64,000 bases of DNA from Chelativorans sp. J32 (GTDB taxonomy: Bacteria > Pseudomonadota > Alphaproteobacteria > Rhizobiales > Rhizobiaceae), in assembly GCF_000518985.1 (NCBI RefSeq), contig NZ_JAEQ01000019.1, positions 39,019-103,018 of the forward strand. Reading direction: 5' to 3'. Within the stretch, counting starts at the first letter, position 1; each line of letters begins with the position of its first letter. Positions 26,371 to 35,512 of the stretch are shown here, piece after piece. The notes under the pieces were generated by a model, which made no database searches, was not told where the DNA came from, and saw only the letters and a list, made by a program, of their open reading frames with translations. Both the position numbers and the translations under genes were made by a program.

Positions 26371-27168
26371 ATGAACCAGAGCACCCCATTCCTCGGTCGC
26401 TTTGCTTGGCGCACGCTCCTCGTGCTGCTTTATCTCTTCCTGCTGGCGCCGATCATCATCGTCTTCATCATCTCCTTTGATACGCGCCAGTATCTTGCAT
26501 TTCCGCCTGAGAGTTATTCCTTCGGCTCCTATGCCAAGGTGTTCGCCAACCCCACCTTCATCTCCGCATTCGGCAGAAGCCTGATCATCGGGCTGGTCGT
26601 CGGTCTCGGCGCGGTGGCAGCGGGCATGCTGTTGTCGCTTTCGCTCGCCCGGCACGAGTTCCGCGGCAAGGGATCGGTCAATTTTCTCATTCTCGCGCCA
26701 TTCTTGGTGCCGCATATCGTCCTTGCCGTGGGCATCATGCTCGTCATGGCGCCGATCGGCCTGCTCGATACCTATGCCGGAATCATCATCGCGCATCTGG
26801 GGATCACGATACCTTATACGGTTCGCACCATCATGATGAGCCTCATGTCGGTAGACCGGCGGGTCGAGGAGGCGGCGCTCGTCCATGGCGCGTCACCGGC
26901 GATGGTCTTCTGGCGCATCACGCTTCCGCTCGTAAGCCCAGGCCTGATCGCCGGCGGCGTCATCGCCTTCCTTATCTCCTTCGACGAAGCGACCATCTCG
27001 CTCTTCATCGTCTCGGTACGGACCTCGACCCTGCCAACGGAGATTTTCCATTATCTCGAATATTCAACCGACCCGCAGATCGCCGCCCTTTCGGTGATCC
27101 TCATCTTGATCTCGGTCGGCGTGGTCATCGCGGTCGAACGCCTGATCGGCCTGCGGAGGGCGCTTTAG
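26371..27168 (+). CDS. ABC transporter permease (PotC type)
   Basis: Second permease of the Pot-type importer, 265 residues. The EAA loop EEAALVHGASPAMVFWRITL is seen near residue 167. The start is the ATG at 26371, seven bases after the upstream stop, with GAGGGCGCG before it; the open frame reaches further upstream but only into the previous gene. It ends one base before the esterase start. Confidence 0.92.
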   Translation: MNQSTPFLGRFAWRTLLVLLYLFLLAPIIIVFIISFDTRQYLAFPPESYSFGSYAKVFANPTFISAFGRSLIIGLVVGLGAVAAGMLLSLSLARHEFRGKGSVNFLILAPFLVPHIVLAVGIMLVMAPIGLLDTYAGIIIAHLGITIPYTVRTIMMSLMSVDRRVEEAALVHGASPAMVFWRITLPLVSPGLIAGGVIAFLISFDEATISLFIVSVRTSTLPTEIFHYLEYSTDPQIAALSVILILISVGVVIAVERLIGLRRAL

Positions 27169-28671
27169 ATGGCTATTGTCGAAACGCTGAACGGCGCTGT
27201 CGAAGGCTTTTCCGAGAATGGGTATGAAGTCTTCCTCGGCGTTCCCTATGCGGCGCCGATCACGCCGGAACGGCGGTTTGCGGCTCCCGAGCCCGTCTCG
27301 CGGTGGGATGGAATCCGCTCCGCCCGGAGGTTGAGCGCCGTCTGCCCGCAGATCCCCACCTACGGTCCGGTTGGAAAGGCCGCCGCCTCGCAACTCGAAT
27401 TCGGCACGGACTTCCTTACCGTGAACATCCGCACGCCTTCCGTGAAGGGCAGTGCTCCGGTGCTGGTCTGGATCCATGGCGGCGGCTATGCGGTCGGCTC
27501 GGCCAACGAGGCCGTACTTCAAAGCGGTGCCTTCGCCGCCAGCGGCATCGTGGAGGTGACGGTCAATTACAGGCTGGGAGCTCTCGGCTTCCTTCATCTC
27601 GACGGCGCGCCCGACAATCGGGGTCTCCTGGACCAGATCGCGGCATTGGAATGGGTGAGGGACAATATTGCGGCCTTCGGCGGCGATCCCCGGCGGGTAA
27701 CATTTGCGGGCCGCTCCGCGGGCGGTTTTGCCGTAGCCGCCGTGATGGCGATGCCGCGCGCCCATGGGCTCTTTGCGAAAGCCATGCCGCAAAGCGGCGC
27801 AAGCACTGCTATCGCCTCGATGGAGGATGCGGAAAAGCTCACGCGCCGGCTGCTGCGACGTCTGGAGATAGACGCGGGTGCGCTGAAGGATCTTCCGTTC
27901 GAAGTGCTGCTGGTCGCCCAGCGCGATCTCTGCAACGAATCCTATGAGCAGCATGATTTCGACCGCGACGGGTCCGCTGCGATGCTCGGCGTTCCGTTCG
28001 TGCCGGTGATCGACGGGGTCTCCCTTCCGGAACACCCCGAGATGGCTGCGCGCCATGGCCGCACGGTCCAGGTGCCCATGATGATCGGCTGTACCACCGG
28101 TGAATATGTCACCCATGCCACGGCCCAGCCCGAGATGGATTTTGCCATTGCGGCAAAGCTCCTTCACGAGCGGGTCCGCCCGATGGGACTGACGGGGGAG
28201 GAGATCGTCCACCGTTACCGGCAGGCGCTGCCGGAGCACACGCCACGTGGCATCTGGCGGGCTGTGGCGGGTGACCTCGTCTTCCAGAACCCCGCCACGC
28301 GCTTTGCGCGGCTACATGCCGATCACCAACCCGTTTTTAAATATCTCTATGGTTCGATCGAACCTGATGAGATGGGGGCTCCGCATGGCGCCGAGGTGGG
28401 GGAAGTGTGGTATCGCGACGGCATGGATGTGAGCCATCTTCCAGCGCGCCAGACGGTGACGGATCGTCAATTCGCCAGGGATGTGCATGACGTCTGGGTA
28501 TCTTTCCTTCGGGACGATGCACCGCAAGCGCCGGCCGGCACTTGGAACCGCTATTTGGCGTCGGAGCCGGCAGTTCTTTGGCTGGAGAAGGGAAACTGCC
28601 GGATGGCGCCGGATCCGTTCGATGATAGACCTGCCCTATGGAGCACGGGGGCCACAGCGGCCGCATCGTGA
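27169..28671 (+). CDS. Carboxylesterase type B
   Basis: Alpha/beta-hydrolase of the carboxylesterase type B family, 500 residues, usual length. The oxyanion-hole HGGGYAVGS (near residue 104), nucleophile elbow FAGRSAGG (Ser about 184) and a C-terminal GAPHGAEVG His are visible. No signal peptide, so it acts in the cytoplasm. It is the last gene of the eight-gene operon and starts directly after the permease stop. It may cleave an ester or amide taken up by the Pot-type importer; the substrate is unknown. Confidence 0.93.
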   Translation: MAIVETLNGAVEGFSENGYEVFLGVPYAAPITPERRFAAPEPVSRWDGIRSARRLSAVCPQIPTYGPVGKAAASQLEFGTDFLTVNIRTPSVKGSAPVLVWIHGGGYAVGSANEAVLQSGAFAASGIVEVTVNYRLGALGFLHLDGAPDNRGLLDQIAALEWVRDNIAAFGGDPRRVTFAGRSAGGFAVAAVMAMPRAHGLFAKAMPQSGASTAIASMEDAEKLTRRLLRRLEIDAGALKDLPFEVLLVAQRDLCNESYEQHDFDRDGSAAMLGVPFVPVIDGVSLPEHPEMAARHGRTVQVPMMIGCTTGEYVTHATAQPEMDFAIAAKLLHERVRPMGLTGEEIVHRYRQALPEHTPRGIWRAVAGDLVFQNPATRFARLHADHQPVFKYLYGSIEPDEMGAPHGAEVGEVWYRDGMDVSHLPARQTVTDRQFARDVHDVWVSFLRDDAPQAPAGTWNRYLASEPAVLWLEKGNCRMAPDPFDDRPALWSTGATAAAS

Positions 28672-28748
28672 ATCCAAGGAGATCCGAATGATTGCGGTTC
28701 CACTGTCAAAGCGTCTCCGGCGACCAACTGATCCTCACAGGCCAGTTG

Positions 28749-29672
28749 ATGGTTCCCGATTATCTTGAAACCAGGCAGCTTGAGGCTTTCGTGGCGGTCA
28801 TGTCGATCGGCAGCATGACCGGCGCAGCGAAGGCGCTCGGCAAGTCCCAGCCGGTGATAACGCGCCTTATCCAGGATTTGGAACAGGAACTCGGCTTCCC
28901 CCTCCTGCACAGGAATGGACCGCGGATCGCCCCGACCGAGCAGGGCGTGACATTTTTTGCGCAAGCGGAACTCTTCCTGAGCGGCTTGCGGACGATCAGC
29001 GAGCGCGCGCGCCAGATTGCCGAGGCCTCCGCGCGGCCGATCGAGGTCGCATCCATACCGGCCCTTGCGGCAAGCATTGTGCCGCGCGCCCTCGATGGAT
29101 TGCCCGAACATTTGTTTCCCGATCATGTGCATCTGCAGAGTACAGCGTCGGAAAACGTGGTGCAGGCCGTAGCTGCGCGTACGGCAGATGTGGGCGTCGC
29201 CAGCCTGCCCTTGGACAATCCCGGCATCGACGTGCACTGGATCGGAGAGGTGCCTTGCGTCGCCGTGGTTTCAGAATCCGACGAGCTTGCATCGAGGGAA
29301 ACGCTTGGCCCGCCCGATCTTCAGGGAAGGAGACTGATCGCCTCCGCCAATCCTTACCGGTTTCGGATGCGTATCAACCAGGCGCTGGATGCGCATGGGA
29401 TCGAACCAAGCGGCGTGATCGACAGCAACGCCACCTATGTTTCGCTCTCCCTTGCACGGGTAGGCCTCGGTGTCGCGGTGGTGGAATCGGCGACGATTTC
29501 CGGTCTCCCGGTCGCCGGCATCAAAGTCATTCCACTCGATTTCGACATTCCCTTCCAGTGGGGCGTGATCACGGCCACAGGGCGCCCGATGGCGCCGACG
29601 ATCAGCGCACTTATTGATGCCATAGAGGCGAGCGCTTCGAGAATTCAGGGCTTCCGCAAGCATTCGGGCTGA
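28749..29672 (+). CDS. LysR-family transcriptional regulator
   Basis: LysR regulator, 307 residues from the ATG at 28749. HTH: RQLEAFVAVMSIGSMTGAAK...LGKSQPVITRLIQDLE. An in-frame TTG at 28692 would extend it by 19 residues and is better spaced from the AAGGAG at 28677-28682 than the ATG is, so the start is uncertain. The same AAGGAG also precedes an ATG at 28688 in another frame that opens only 26 codons. It follows the eight-gene operon by about 77 bp and may control it. Confidence 0.88.
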   Translation: MVPDYLETRQLEAFVAVMSIGSMTGAAKALGKSQPVITRLIQDLEQELGFPLLHRNGPRIAPTEQGVTFFAQAELFLSGLRTISERARQIAEASARPIEVASIPALAASIVPRALDGLPEHLFPDHVHLQSTASENVVQAVAARTADVGVASLPLDNPGIDVHWIGEVPCVAVVSESDELASRETLGPPDLQGRRLIASANPYRFRMRINQALDAHGIEPSGVIDSNATYVSLSLARVGLGVAVVESATISGLPVAGIKVIPLDFDIPFQWGVITATGRPMAPTISALIDAIEASASRIQGFRKHSG

Positions 29673-29741
29673 TTGCTCCACATGTGAGGAGGTTGCGCCG
29701 GTTTGCCGCCCAGCGCGGGCGATCTTCTTTGCCCAGATGGA

Positions 29742-29771
29742 TTGACGGGCATGTTTGTGCGTGCGAAATTC
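29742..29771 (+). promoter_or_regulatory. Candidate promoter of the amidohydrolase-CobW operon
   Basis: TTGACG at 29742-29747, then AAATTC (29766-29771) after 18 bases. The -10 is poor, but the -35 and its distance to the tandem operator (27 bp) match two other promoters in the window, at 35513 and 37846. Confidence 0.45.
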
Positions 29772-29803
29772 CGAAAAACGGAAAATAGAACCAAAATTCG
29801 GCA
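29769..29803. promoter_or_regulatory. Tandem IclR-type operator, copy A
   Basis: Two 15-bp dyads 20 bp apart: TTCCGAAAAACGGAA (29769-29783) and the weaker AACCAAAATTCGGCA (29789-29803). The same tandem arrangement recurs at 35541-35575 and 37875-37909. It lies just downstream of the candidate -10 and ends six bases before the start codon, a position suited to repression. Confidence 0.6.
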
Positions 29804-29809
29804 CCAATC

Positions 29810-31423
29810 ATGACCCAAAGCACCCTCGGTGAGACCCTTCCGGGCGATGAACTTGCAAACGCGATGGCCGCGCGTGGCTATCCCGCTGTCGAGCCAGCCA
29901 GGACGCGTGACCGCGGCATAGGCCCGTTTCGCCGGCTGGTCCTGCGCGGGGCACGCATCCTGGACGGCACGGGTGCGCCGCCGGTCGGACCATACGACAT
30001 CGTGGTCGAGAACGGCCGCATCAAGGAGGTGGTTCTGGTCGGTGTGCCGAAGATGCCGATTAAGCCGGAGCGGCGGCCTGCGCCCGGTGACCACGAGATC
30101 GACTGCACGGGCAAGCTGGTGACCCCCGGCTTCGTGGATGCGCATGTGCATATCGGCACATATTACCATGCGGCGAGCGGGCCGATGCCTTCCGCCGACT
30201 ATGTCTACAAGCTGTGGCTGGCGCACGGAATCACGACGGTGCGCGAGATGGCCTGCATGAACGGCGTCGGCTGGACGCTGGAGCAGAAGGAGGCTGCCGC
30301 TGCCAACAGGATCGCCGCGCCCAAGATCGTGGCGCACGCCTATTTCCCTGCGGTGGATGAGTTCGTGAAGACCATCTACACGGTCGAGCAGGCACGCGCA
30401 TGGGTGCGCGCGGTGAAAGAGCGTGGCGTCGACGGGTTGAAGTTTTTCGGCGCGCCGCCGGCCATCATGCAAGCGGCTCTCGAAGAAGCGAACAATCTCG
30501 GCATGCGCTCGGGCTGCCATCACGCGCAGATGTCCGTATCGAAGGTAAATGCCCTGCGCAGTGCGAAATGGGGTCTTACCTCGACCGAGCATTTCTACGG
30601 CATTCCGGAGGCGATGTTCACCGACCGGGCGGTGCAGGCCTATCCTGTCGGATACGACTTCATGGATGAATCGCTACGCTACAATTCAAGCAGCCAGAAT
30701 TTCATCCAGGCCGCCGAGCCGGGCAGCGCCAAATGGCAGGAGACCCTGGAGAAATTCCTGGAACTCGGCCATTCCTTCGTGCCCACGCTGGCGATCCTGG
30801 AGGCCAATCGCGACCTGATGCGGGCACGCCGCGCGGATTGGCACGACGAATACACGCACAAGACGCTGTGGACCTATTTCCAGCCGCATCGCGGCGGACA
30901 TTGTTCGCATTGGTACCGCTGGACAACGACCAACGAAGTGCAGTGGAAGGAACACTTCCGCCGCTGGATGCGCTTCTGCAACGACTACAAGAACATGGGT
31001 GGCAGGGTTTGTCCCGGCAGCGATGCCGGTTTCACCTTCCAACTCTACGGCTTCTGCTTCATTCGCGAATTGGAGCAGATGCAGGAAGCCGGTTTCCACC
31101 CGCTGGAGATCTTTCGGGCAGCGACCTCGGAAAGCGCTGCGCTTCTCGGTATTGACCACGAGACGGGCACGATCGAGCCCGGCAAATGCGCCGACCTGCT
31201 CGTCCATCGATACGACCCGCTGGAGGACCTGAAATATCTCTATGGTACCGGCGCCTGGCGGCTCAATGACGACACCCGGCAGACGGAGTGGCATCGGGGG
31301 ATCCAGTACACGATCAAGGACGGCGTCATCTATGATCCGGCCGAGCTTTTGGCGGACGTGCGGGAGATGGTTGCCGAAAGCTTTGCCGAGGGCGAGGACA
31401 CGAGGCCTCGCACGCGCCGATGA
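29810..31423 (+). CDS. Metal-dependent amidohydrolase (imidazolonepropionase-like)
   Basis: Cytoplasmic amidohydrolase-superfamily enzyme, 537 residues, longer than typical members (about 400-450). The metal-binding DAHVHIG (about residue 110), Lys in DGLKFFG, His in GCHHAQ and TEHFYG, and Asp in CPGSDAG are all present. The insertion between TEHFYG and PGSDAG (about residues 275-395) is rich in Trp and accounts for the extra length. No clear Shine-Dalgarno precedes the ATG at 29810. Its stop overlaps the CobW GTPase start, suggesting a dedicated metallochaperone. It probably hydrolyses a cyclic amide or peptide-like substrate. Confidence 0.9.
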   Translation: MTQSTLGETLPGDELANAMAARGYPAVEPARTRDRGIGPFRRLVLRGARILDGTGAPPVGPYDIVVENGRIKEVVLVGVPKMPIKPERRPAPGDHEIDCTGKLVTPGFVDAHVHIGTYYHAASGPMPSADYVYKLWLAHGITTVREMACMNGVGWTLEQKEAAAANRIAAPKIVAHAYFPAVDEFVKTIYTVEQARAWVRAVKERGVDGLKFFGAPPAIMQAALEEANNLGMRSGCHHAQMSVSKVNALRSAKWGLTSTEHFYGIPEAMFTDRAVQAYPVGYDFMDESLRYNSSSQNFIQAAEPGSAKWQETLEKFLELGHSFVPTLAILEANRDLMRARRADWHDEYTHKTLWTYFQPHRGGHCSHWYRWTTTNEVQWKEHFRRWMRFCNDYKNMGGRVCPGSDAGFTFQLYGFCFIRELEQMQEAGFHPLEIFRAATSESAALLGIDHETGTIEPGKCADLLVHRYDPLEDLKYLYGTGAWRLNDDTRQTEWHRGIQYTIKDGVIYDPAELLADVREMVAESFAEGEDTRPRTRR

Positions 31424-32421
31424 CGACGGCCGGCGAACTGCCTGAATTCTTCCTGCTGAGCGGATTCCTCGGCAGCGGCAAGACCACGCTGCTTCTCGAC
31501 CTGCTGGGGGAGGAGGAGTTCGAGGACACCGGCGTGATCGTCAACGAGATCGGCGAGATCAATATCGACGGCTCGACAGTCGCCTCCGCCCAGTCGGGAT
31601 TGCAGCTCGCGCAGCTCAGCAATGGCTGCGTCTGCTGCTCAATGATGAGCGATCTGCCTTTGACCGTGGCCGCACTCATGGACGAGAATGAGCGGCTCGG
31701 CCGCCGCCCGCTGAGACGCATCATCCTGGAGACCAGCGGCCTCTCGCGGCCCGCCCCCATCATCCGCCAGTTGCTTGGGCTACCGGTGCCCTTCCGCATC
31801 TCCGTCCTTTCCACCTATGACTGCGTGAACGGTGCGCTGACCAGCGATCAGTTCGAGGAAGCGGCGGCGCAGTTGGCGGCAGCGCAGACGATTGTGCTTA
31901 CCAAGACCGATCGTGTCGCCGGGCCGGAGCGCCTCAAGGCGGTCGAACTCGTCGGCGCCCTCAACCCGCTGGCGCGTGTCGTGGACGAGGATCGGGGCCG
32001 CGAGCGGGTTCGCTCAGCCTTCAAGTTCGCTGCCGGTGAGACATGCTTTGCGGATATCATCGCGCGGGACCGAGCGGTTCCGTCCCCGCACGAACGCGCG
32101 GGCGTTTTCATCGCCCGGCCGAGCGCGCCGACCGAGCCGGACCGCCTATTCGAGTGGCTGGACAATCTCGCAGCCTATTGCGGGCCACGTCTTCTGCGCA
32201 CCAAGGGCATCATGCGAATGGAGCAGGGGCAGGGCGCGATCCTGCTCCAGAGCGTCGGCACCGTCTTCGACCCGCCTCGCAGGATCGCAGATACCGGCAT
32301 GGACGATGCAATCGTGATCATTGCGCGCGATCTGCAGCTGGAAGAGTTTGCCGCCATCACGCCAAACCTGCCGCTCAAAATCCGCGACACGCGCAGGCAG
32401 CGGCCGTTCGTCTGCGTCTGA
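31420..32421 (+). CDS. CobW/COG0523-family GTPase coupled to amidohydrolase
   Basis: G3E GTPase, 333 residues, with Walker A GFLGSGKT (15-22), metal-binding NGCVCC (about 68-73), ETSG and TKTD. Unlike the GTPase at 7818-8840 it has no histidine-rich insert. Its ATG overlaps the amidohydrolase stop by four bases. By family knowledge such proteins insert or hand over metals; the overlap makes the amidohydrolase the likely client. The C-terminal CobW_C domain ends at TRRQRPFVCV. Confidence 0.92.
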   Translation: MTTAGELPEFFLLSGFLGSGKTTLLLDLLGEEEFEDTGVIVNEIGEINIDGSTVASAQSGLQLAQLSNGCVCCSMMSDLPLTVAALMDENERLGRRPLRRIILETSGLSRPAPIIRQLLGLPVPFRISVLSTYDCVNGALTSDQFEEAAAQLAAAQTIVLTKTDRVAGPERLKAVELVGALNPLARVVDEDRGRERVRSAFKFAAGETCFADIIARDRAVPSPHERAGVFIARPSAPTEPDRLFEWLDNLAAYCGPRLLRTKGIMRMEQGQGAILLQSVGTVFDPPRRIADTGMDDAIVIIARDLQLEEFAAITPNLPLKIRDTRRQRPFVCV

Positions 32422-32467
32422 TCCGGTCTCGCTCGGCAGGAAGTCCACGCGATCCTGCAGTATAAGA

Positions 32468-32496
32468 AAAAGGCGCGGCTTTCGACCGCGCCTTTT
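32468..32496. terminator. Bidirectional rho-independent terminator
   Basis: Eleven-bp perfect stem AAAAGGCGCGG / CCGCGCCTTTT with a seven-base loop, flanked by A-rich sequence on the left and T-rich on the right. It sits between the convergent CobW gene (ends 32421) and aldehyde dehydrogenase gene (ends 32517), so it can end transcription from both. Confidence 0.85.
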
Positions 32497-32516
32497 CCGT
32501 AGCCTTGAAGGGAGCA

Positions 32517-34100
32517 TCACCGCATGATCGTGCGGCTTTGCTCGCGCATGAACTGCGGGAGGTACCAGGAGCCGAGGCCTCCCTTGGAACCTGTGCCCGA
32601 GCCCTTCCAGCCGCAGAACGTTTGGATGCCGGGCCAAGCGCCGGTGGTGGCGCCACTGGCGCGATTGGCGTAGACCACGCCCGCTTCCACCGTATCGAGG
32701 AATTCTTCCAGCTCCGCCTGGTCCTCCGTATAGATGCCGGCCGTCAGGCCGTATGGCACAGCGTTGCCGCGTGCAATCGCATCCTCGAGATCGGTGAAAG
32801 TGCGCACCGTGAGGAAGGGCATGAAGAGCTCCTCGCGATGCAGCGCATGATCGTCGGGTAGGCCAGTCACGATGCTAGGCTGGACGAAGTACCCGTTGTC
32901 GTAGAGGCCACCTCTGAGCAACGAGCCGCCATGCACGGTCGCGCCGGCAGCTTTGGCGGCTTCGACCGAGCGAAGGAAACGATCGCGTGCGGCTTCATTG
33001 ATCAGCGGACCCATGAAGACATCCCGCTCGTAAGGATCGCCGATCTTCAGCGCTTTGGATGCTTCCACCAGACGCTCTATGAAGGGCTGCGCAATGGCTT
33101 CGTGCAGGAAGACCACGGAGCCGGCGGAGCATTTCTGGCCTTGCAGGCCGAAAGCCGACCGCACCATTCCGGAGACGGCGGTATCCAGATCGGCCGAGGC
33201 AGCGACATAGGTCGGGTTCTTCCCTCCCATTTCCGCCAAAACCGGTTTGGCATGCGCGCCGGCAGTACCGAAGCTGCGCAGGAGTTGCATGCCGACCGCA
33301 TGCGAACCGGTAAAGGCGATTCCATCCACGCCTGGATGGGCAGCAAGCGCTGCACCGGTCTCGTTTCCGCCATTGACCAGGTTGAAAACGCCTTCGGGGA
33401 ACCCGGCCTCAATAAAGCAGTCGGTGATGAGCCTTCCCGTCAACCCGGCCATCGGGCTCGGCTTGAAGACGACCGTGTTGCCGGCAAGCAGTGCGCAGAT
33501 CGACATGCCGATCGACAGCGCGACAGGGAAGTTGAACGGCGCAATCACGGCGAAGACGCCGTAGGGCCGTAGAACGTCCAACGTTTCCTCGCGCTCCTGG
33601 GCGCGCTTCAAGGCCCTGTCGAAGCCCCGATTGGCTTCCATTTCGCCGCTATAGAAGCGCAGGATATCGATCGCTTCCTCGATCTCGCCGATCGCTTCCA
33701 TCCGGGATTTGCCGACTTCCAGCAGACACGCGGCGGCAACCTCGAATTTTCGGGCCTCAAGGATATCGGCCGCCCTGCGGGCCATCGCAACCCGACGCTC
33801 CCAGCCGCCCCTGCGCCATGAAGGAAAGGCCGTGCGCGCCGCTTCGACGGCGGAGGCTACGGCCTCAGGCGATGCGGCAAAGAATGTGCCAAGGCTGATC
33901 GAGCGTTCGACGGGATAGGGGGCGGTATAGGAGACGCCCTCGCGGCTGTCGCTTCCCCCTATGAAGTTCGGGTGCTCGCGACCAAGCTTCTCTTTCACCT
34001 CGGGGATCATGCGGTCCAGCACAGCATGCACGCCGGAGAAATCCTCGTTGATGTTGGAATAGGTCACGCGGGGCAGGTTGCTCGCGGCGCTCTGGCTCAT
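32517..34100 (-). CDS. NAD(P)-dependent aldehyde dehydrogenase
   Basis: Aldehyde dehydrogenase superfamily, 527 residues. The catalytic Glu in LAEMGGKNP (about 288), Cys in GQKCSAGS (about 322) and the APFNFPVALSIG cofactor region are visible. The start is the ATG at 34100 after AAAGGAGCC; an in-frame ATG at 34115 overlaps the aminotransferase stop. It follows the class III aminotransferase by 11 bp. An aminotransferase followed by an aldehyde dehydrogenase is the usual way to turn an amine or omega-amino acid into an acid. Its similarity to the P5C-dehydrogenase-like group leaves the exact aldehyde open. Confidence 0.9.
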   Translation of the reverse strand: MSQSAASNLPRVTYSNINEDFSGVHAVLDRMIPEVKEKLGREHPNFIGGSDSREGVSYTAPYPVERSISLGTFFAASPEAVASAVEAARTAFPSWRRGGWERRVAMARRAADILEARKFEVAAACLLEVGKSRMEAIGEIEEAIDILRFYSGEMEANRGFDRALKRAQEREETLDVLRPYGVFAVIAPFNFPVALSIGMSICALLAGNTVVFKPSPMAGLTGRLITDCFIEAGFPEGVFNLVNGGNETGAALAAHPGVDGIAFTGSHAVGMQLLRSFGTAGAHAKPVLAEMGGKNPTYVAASADLDTAVSGMVRSAFGLQGQKCSAGSVVFLHEAIAQPFIERLVEASKALKIGDPYERDVFMGPLINEAARDRFLRSVEAAKAAGATVHGGSLLRGGLYDNGYFVQPSIVTGLPDDHALHREELFMPFLTVRTFTDLEDAIARGNAVPYGLTAGIYTEDQAELEEFLDTVEAGVVYANRASGATTGAWPGIQTFCGWKGSGTGSKGGLGSWYLPQFMREQSRTIMR

Positions 34101-34111
34101 GGCGGCTCCTT

Positions 34112-35464
34112 TCATCTTGAAATGCTCGAGGCTGGGTCAGTGCTGGCAAGGCAGCGGTCGATTGCGGTTCCAAGGCGCTCGACAGCCGTGGTCAGCTCGT
34201 CGTCGGAAACTGTGAATGGCGGAGCGAGGAGGACATGGTCGCCTCTAGCACCGTCAATCGTGCCGGCTCCCGGATAGATGCACAGCCCCGCCTTCATCGC
34301 TTCGGCCTTGATGCGCGCGGCAATGCCGAGCTTCGGGTCGAAGGGCGATGCACCCTCCCGGTCGGCCACCAGCTCGATGGCCTGGATAAGCCCACGGCCG
34401 CGAATGTCGCCGACATGGGGATGCTGGCCGAAGCGATCCTGCAGCAGAGCGGCGAGCCTTTCGCCCTGGCGCAATGCGCGCTCTACCAGTTCCTCTTCAG
34501 CGATGATCTTCTGTACCTCCAATGCGGCGGCGCAGGCGAGCGGATGGCCATTATAGGTGTGGCCATGCTTGAAGGCGCCGGAACCGCGCGCGATCGTGTC
34601 GTCGATGTCGCTGCTGAGATAGACGGCGCCAATAGGCATGTAGCCGCCGCCCAGCCCCTTCGCGTTGGTGAGGATATCCGGAACGATGCCCTCCTGTTCG
34701 AATGCGTGGAAGGTTCCGGTCCGCCCGGTGCCGCACATCACCTCGTCCAGGATCAGAAGGATGCCGTGACGGCTACAGATGTTCCTGATCTTGCGAAAAT
34801 AACCGGCGACCGGCGGCACCGCCCCGGCCGTCGCGCCCACGACCGTCTCCGCCATGAAAGCCATGACGGAAGTACTGCCGAGGCGCGCGATCGTCTGCTC
34901 AAGTTCGGCGGCGAGCCGGTCGGCATAGTCTTCGAGGCTCTCGCCGGGCGCGCGGCCGCGATAATCGAAGCAGGGCGAGACGTGCTCGACGGTCATCAAC
35001 AACGGGGCATAGTCGGCCCGGCGCGCCATGTTCCCGCCGACGGCAAGGGCGCCGAGCGTGTTGCCGTGATAGCTTTGGCGGCGCGAGATGACCACGCTGC
35101 GGCTCGTCTCACCACGTTCGACATAATACTGACGCGCAAGCTTCAGCGCTGTCTCGACCGCTTCGGACCCGTCGCTGACGAAATAGACCTTGGATAGCGG
35201 TTCAGGCGAGCGTGCGATCAGCAGATCCGCGAGTTCCTCCGCCGGCGCGCTCGTGAAGAACGAATTGTGCGCATATTCGACCTTCCCCGCTTGCCGGGTG
35301 ATCGCCGCAATGACGCGCGGGTGGCCGTGGCCGATACAGGAAACAGCCGCGCCTCCCGAGGCATCCAGATAGCTTCTACCCTCGCTGTCGATGAGCCAGC
35401 TGCCTCGCCCCTCGACAACCATAGGCGGCATTGAGTGGCTGGAACGGTGGAGGATGTGGCTCAT
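34112..35464 (-). CDS. Class III PLP-dependent aminotransferase
   Basis: Aminotransferase of 450 residues. PLP Lys in NAKGLGGGYMP (about residue 268), preceded by the ILDEVMCGTGRTG cofactor motif and SDGSEAVETALKLAR near the N-terminus. Family members transfer amino groups from omega-amino acids, polyamines or beta-amino acids. It is divergent from the PuuB-like amine oxidase, with a shared regulatory region of 155 bp between them containing a tandem IclR-type operator. It leads the aminotransferase-aldehyde dehydrogenase pair. Confidence 0.92.
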   Translation of the reverse strand: MSHILHRSSHSMPPMVVEGRGSWLIDSEGRSYLDASGGAAVSCIGHGHPRVIAAITRQAGKVEYAHNSFFTSAPAEELADLLIARSPEPLSKVYFVSDGSEAVETALKLARQYYVERGETSRSVVISRRQSYHGNTLGALAVGGNMARRADYAPLLMTVEHVSPCFDYRGRAPGESLEDYADRLAAELEQTIARLGSTSVMAFMAETVVGATAGAVPPVAGYFRKIRNICSRHGILLILDEVMCGTGRTGTFHAFEQEGIVPDILTNAKGLGGGYMPIGAVYLSSDIDDTIARGSGAFKHGHTYNGHPLACAAALEVQKIIAEEELVERALRQGERLAALLQDRFGQHPHVGDIRGRGLIQAIELVADREGASPFDPKLGIAARIKAEAMKAGLCIYPGAGTIDGARGDHVLLAPPFTVSDDELTTAVERLGTAIDRCLASTDPASSISR

Positions 35465-35512
35465 CCCAAAGGTCTCCGGATCATTGAACCCTTATCGACG
35501 CGATCAGCGCGA

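Noticed and set aside
29810..31423. Annotation as histidine-degradation imidazolonepropionase
   Set aside because: No other Hut genes are present, the protein is about 100 residues longer, and the context is amine/amide catabolism; only the superfamily is supported.
32468..32496. Attenuator or riboswitch expression platform
   Set aside because: It lies between convergent gene ends and has A and T tracts on both sides, so a bidirectional terminator explains it.
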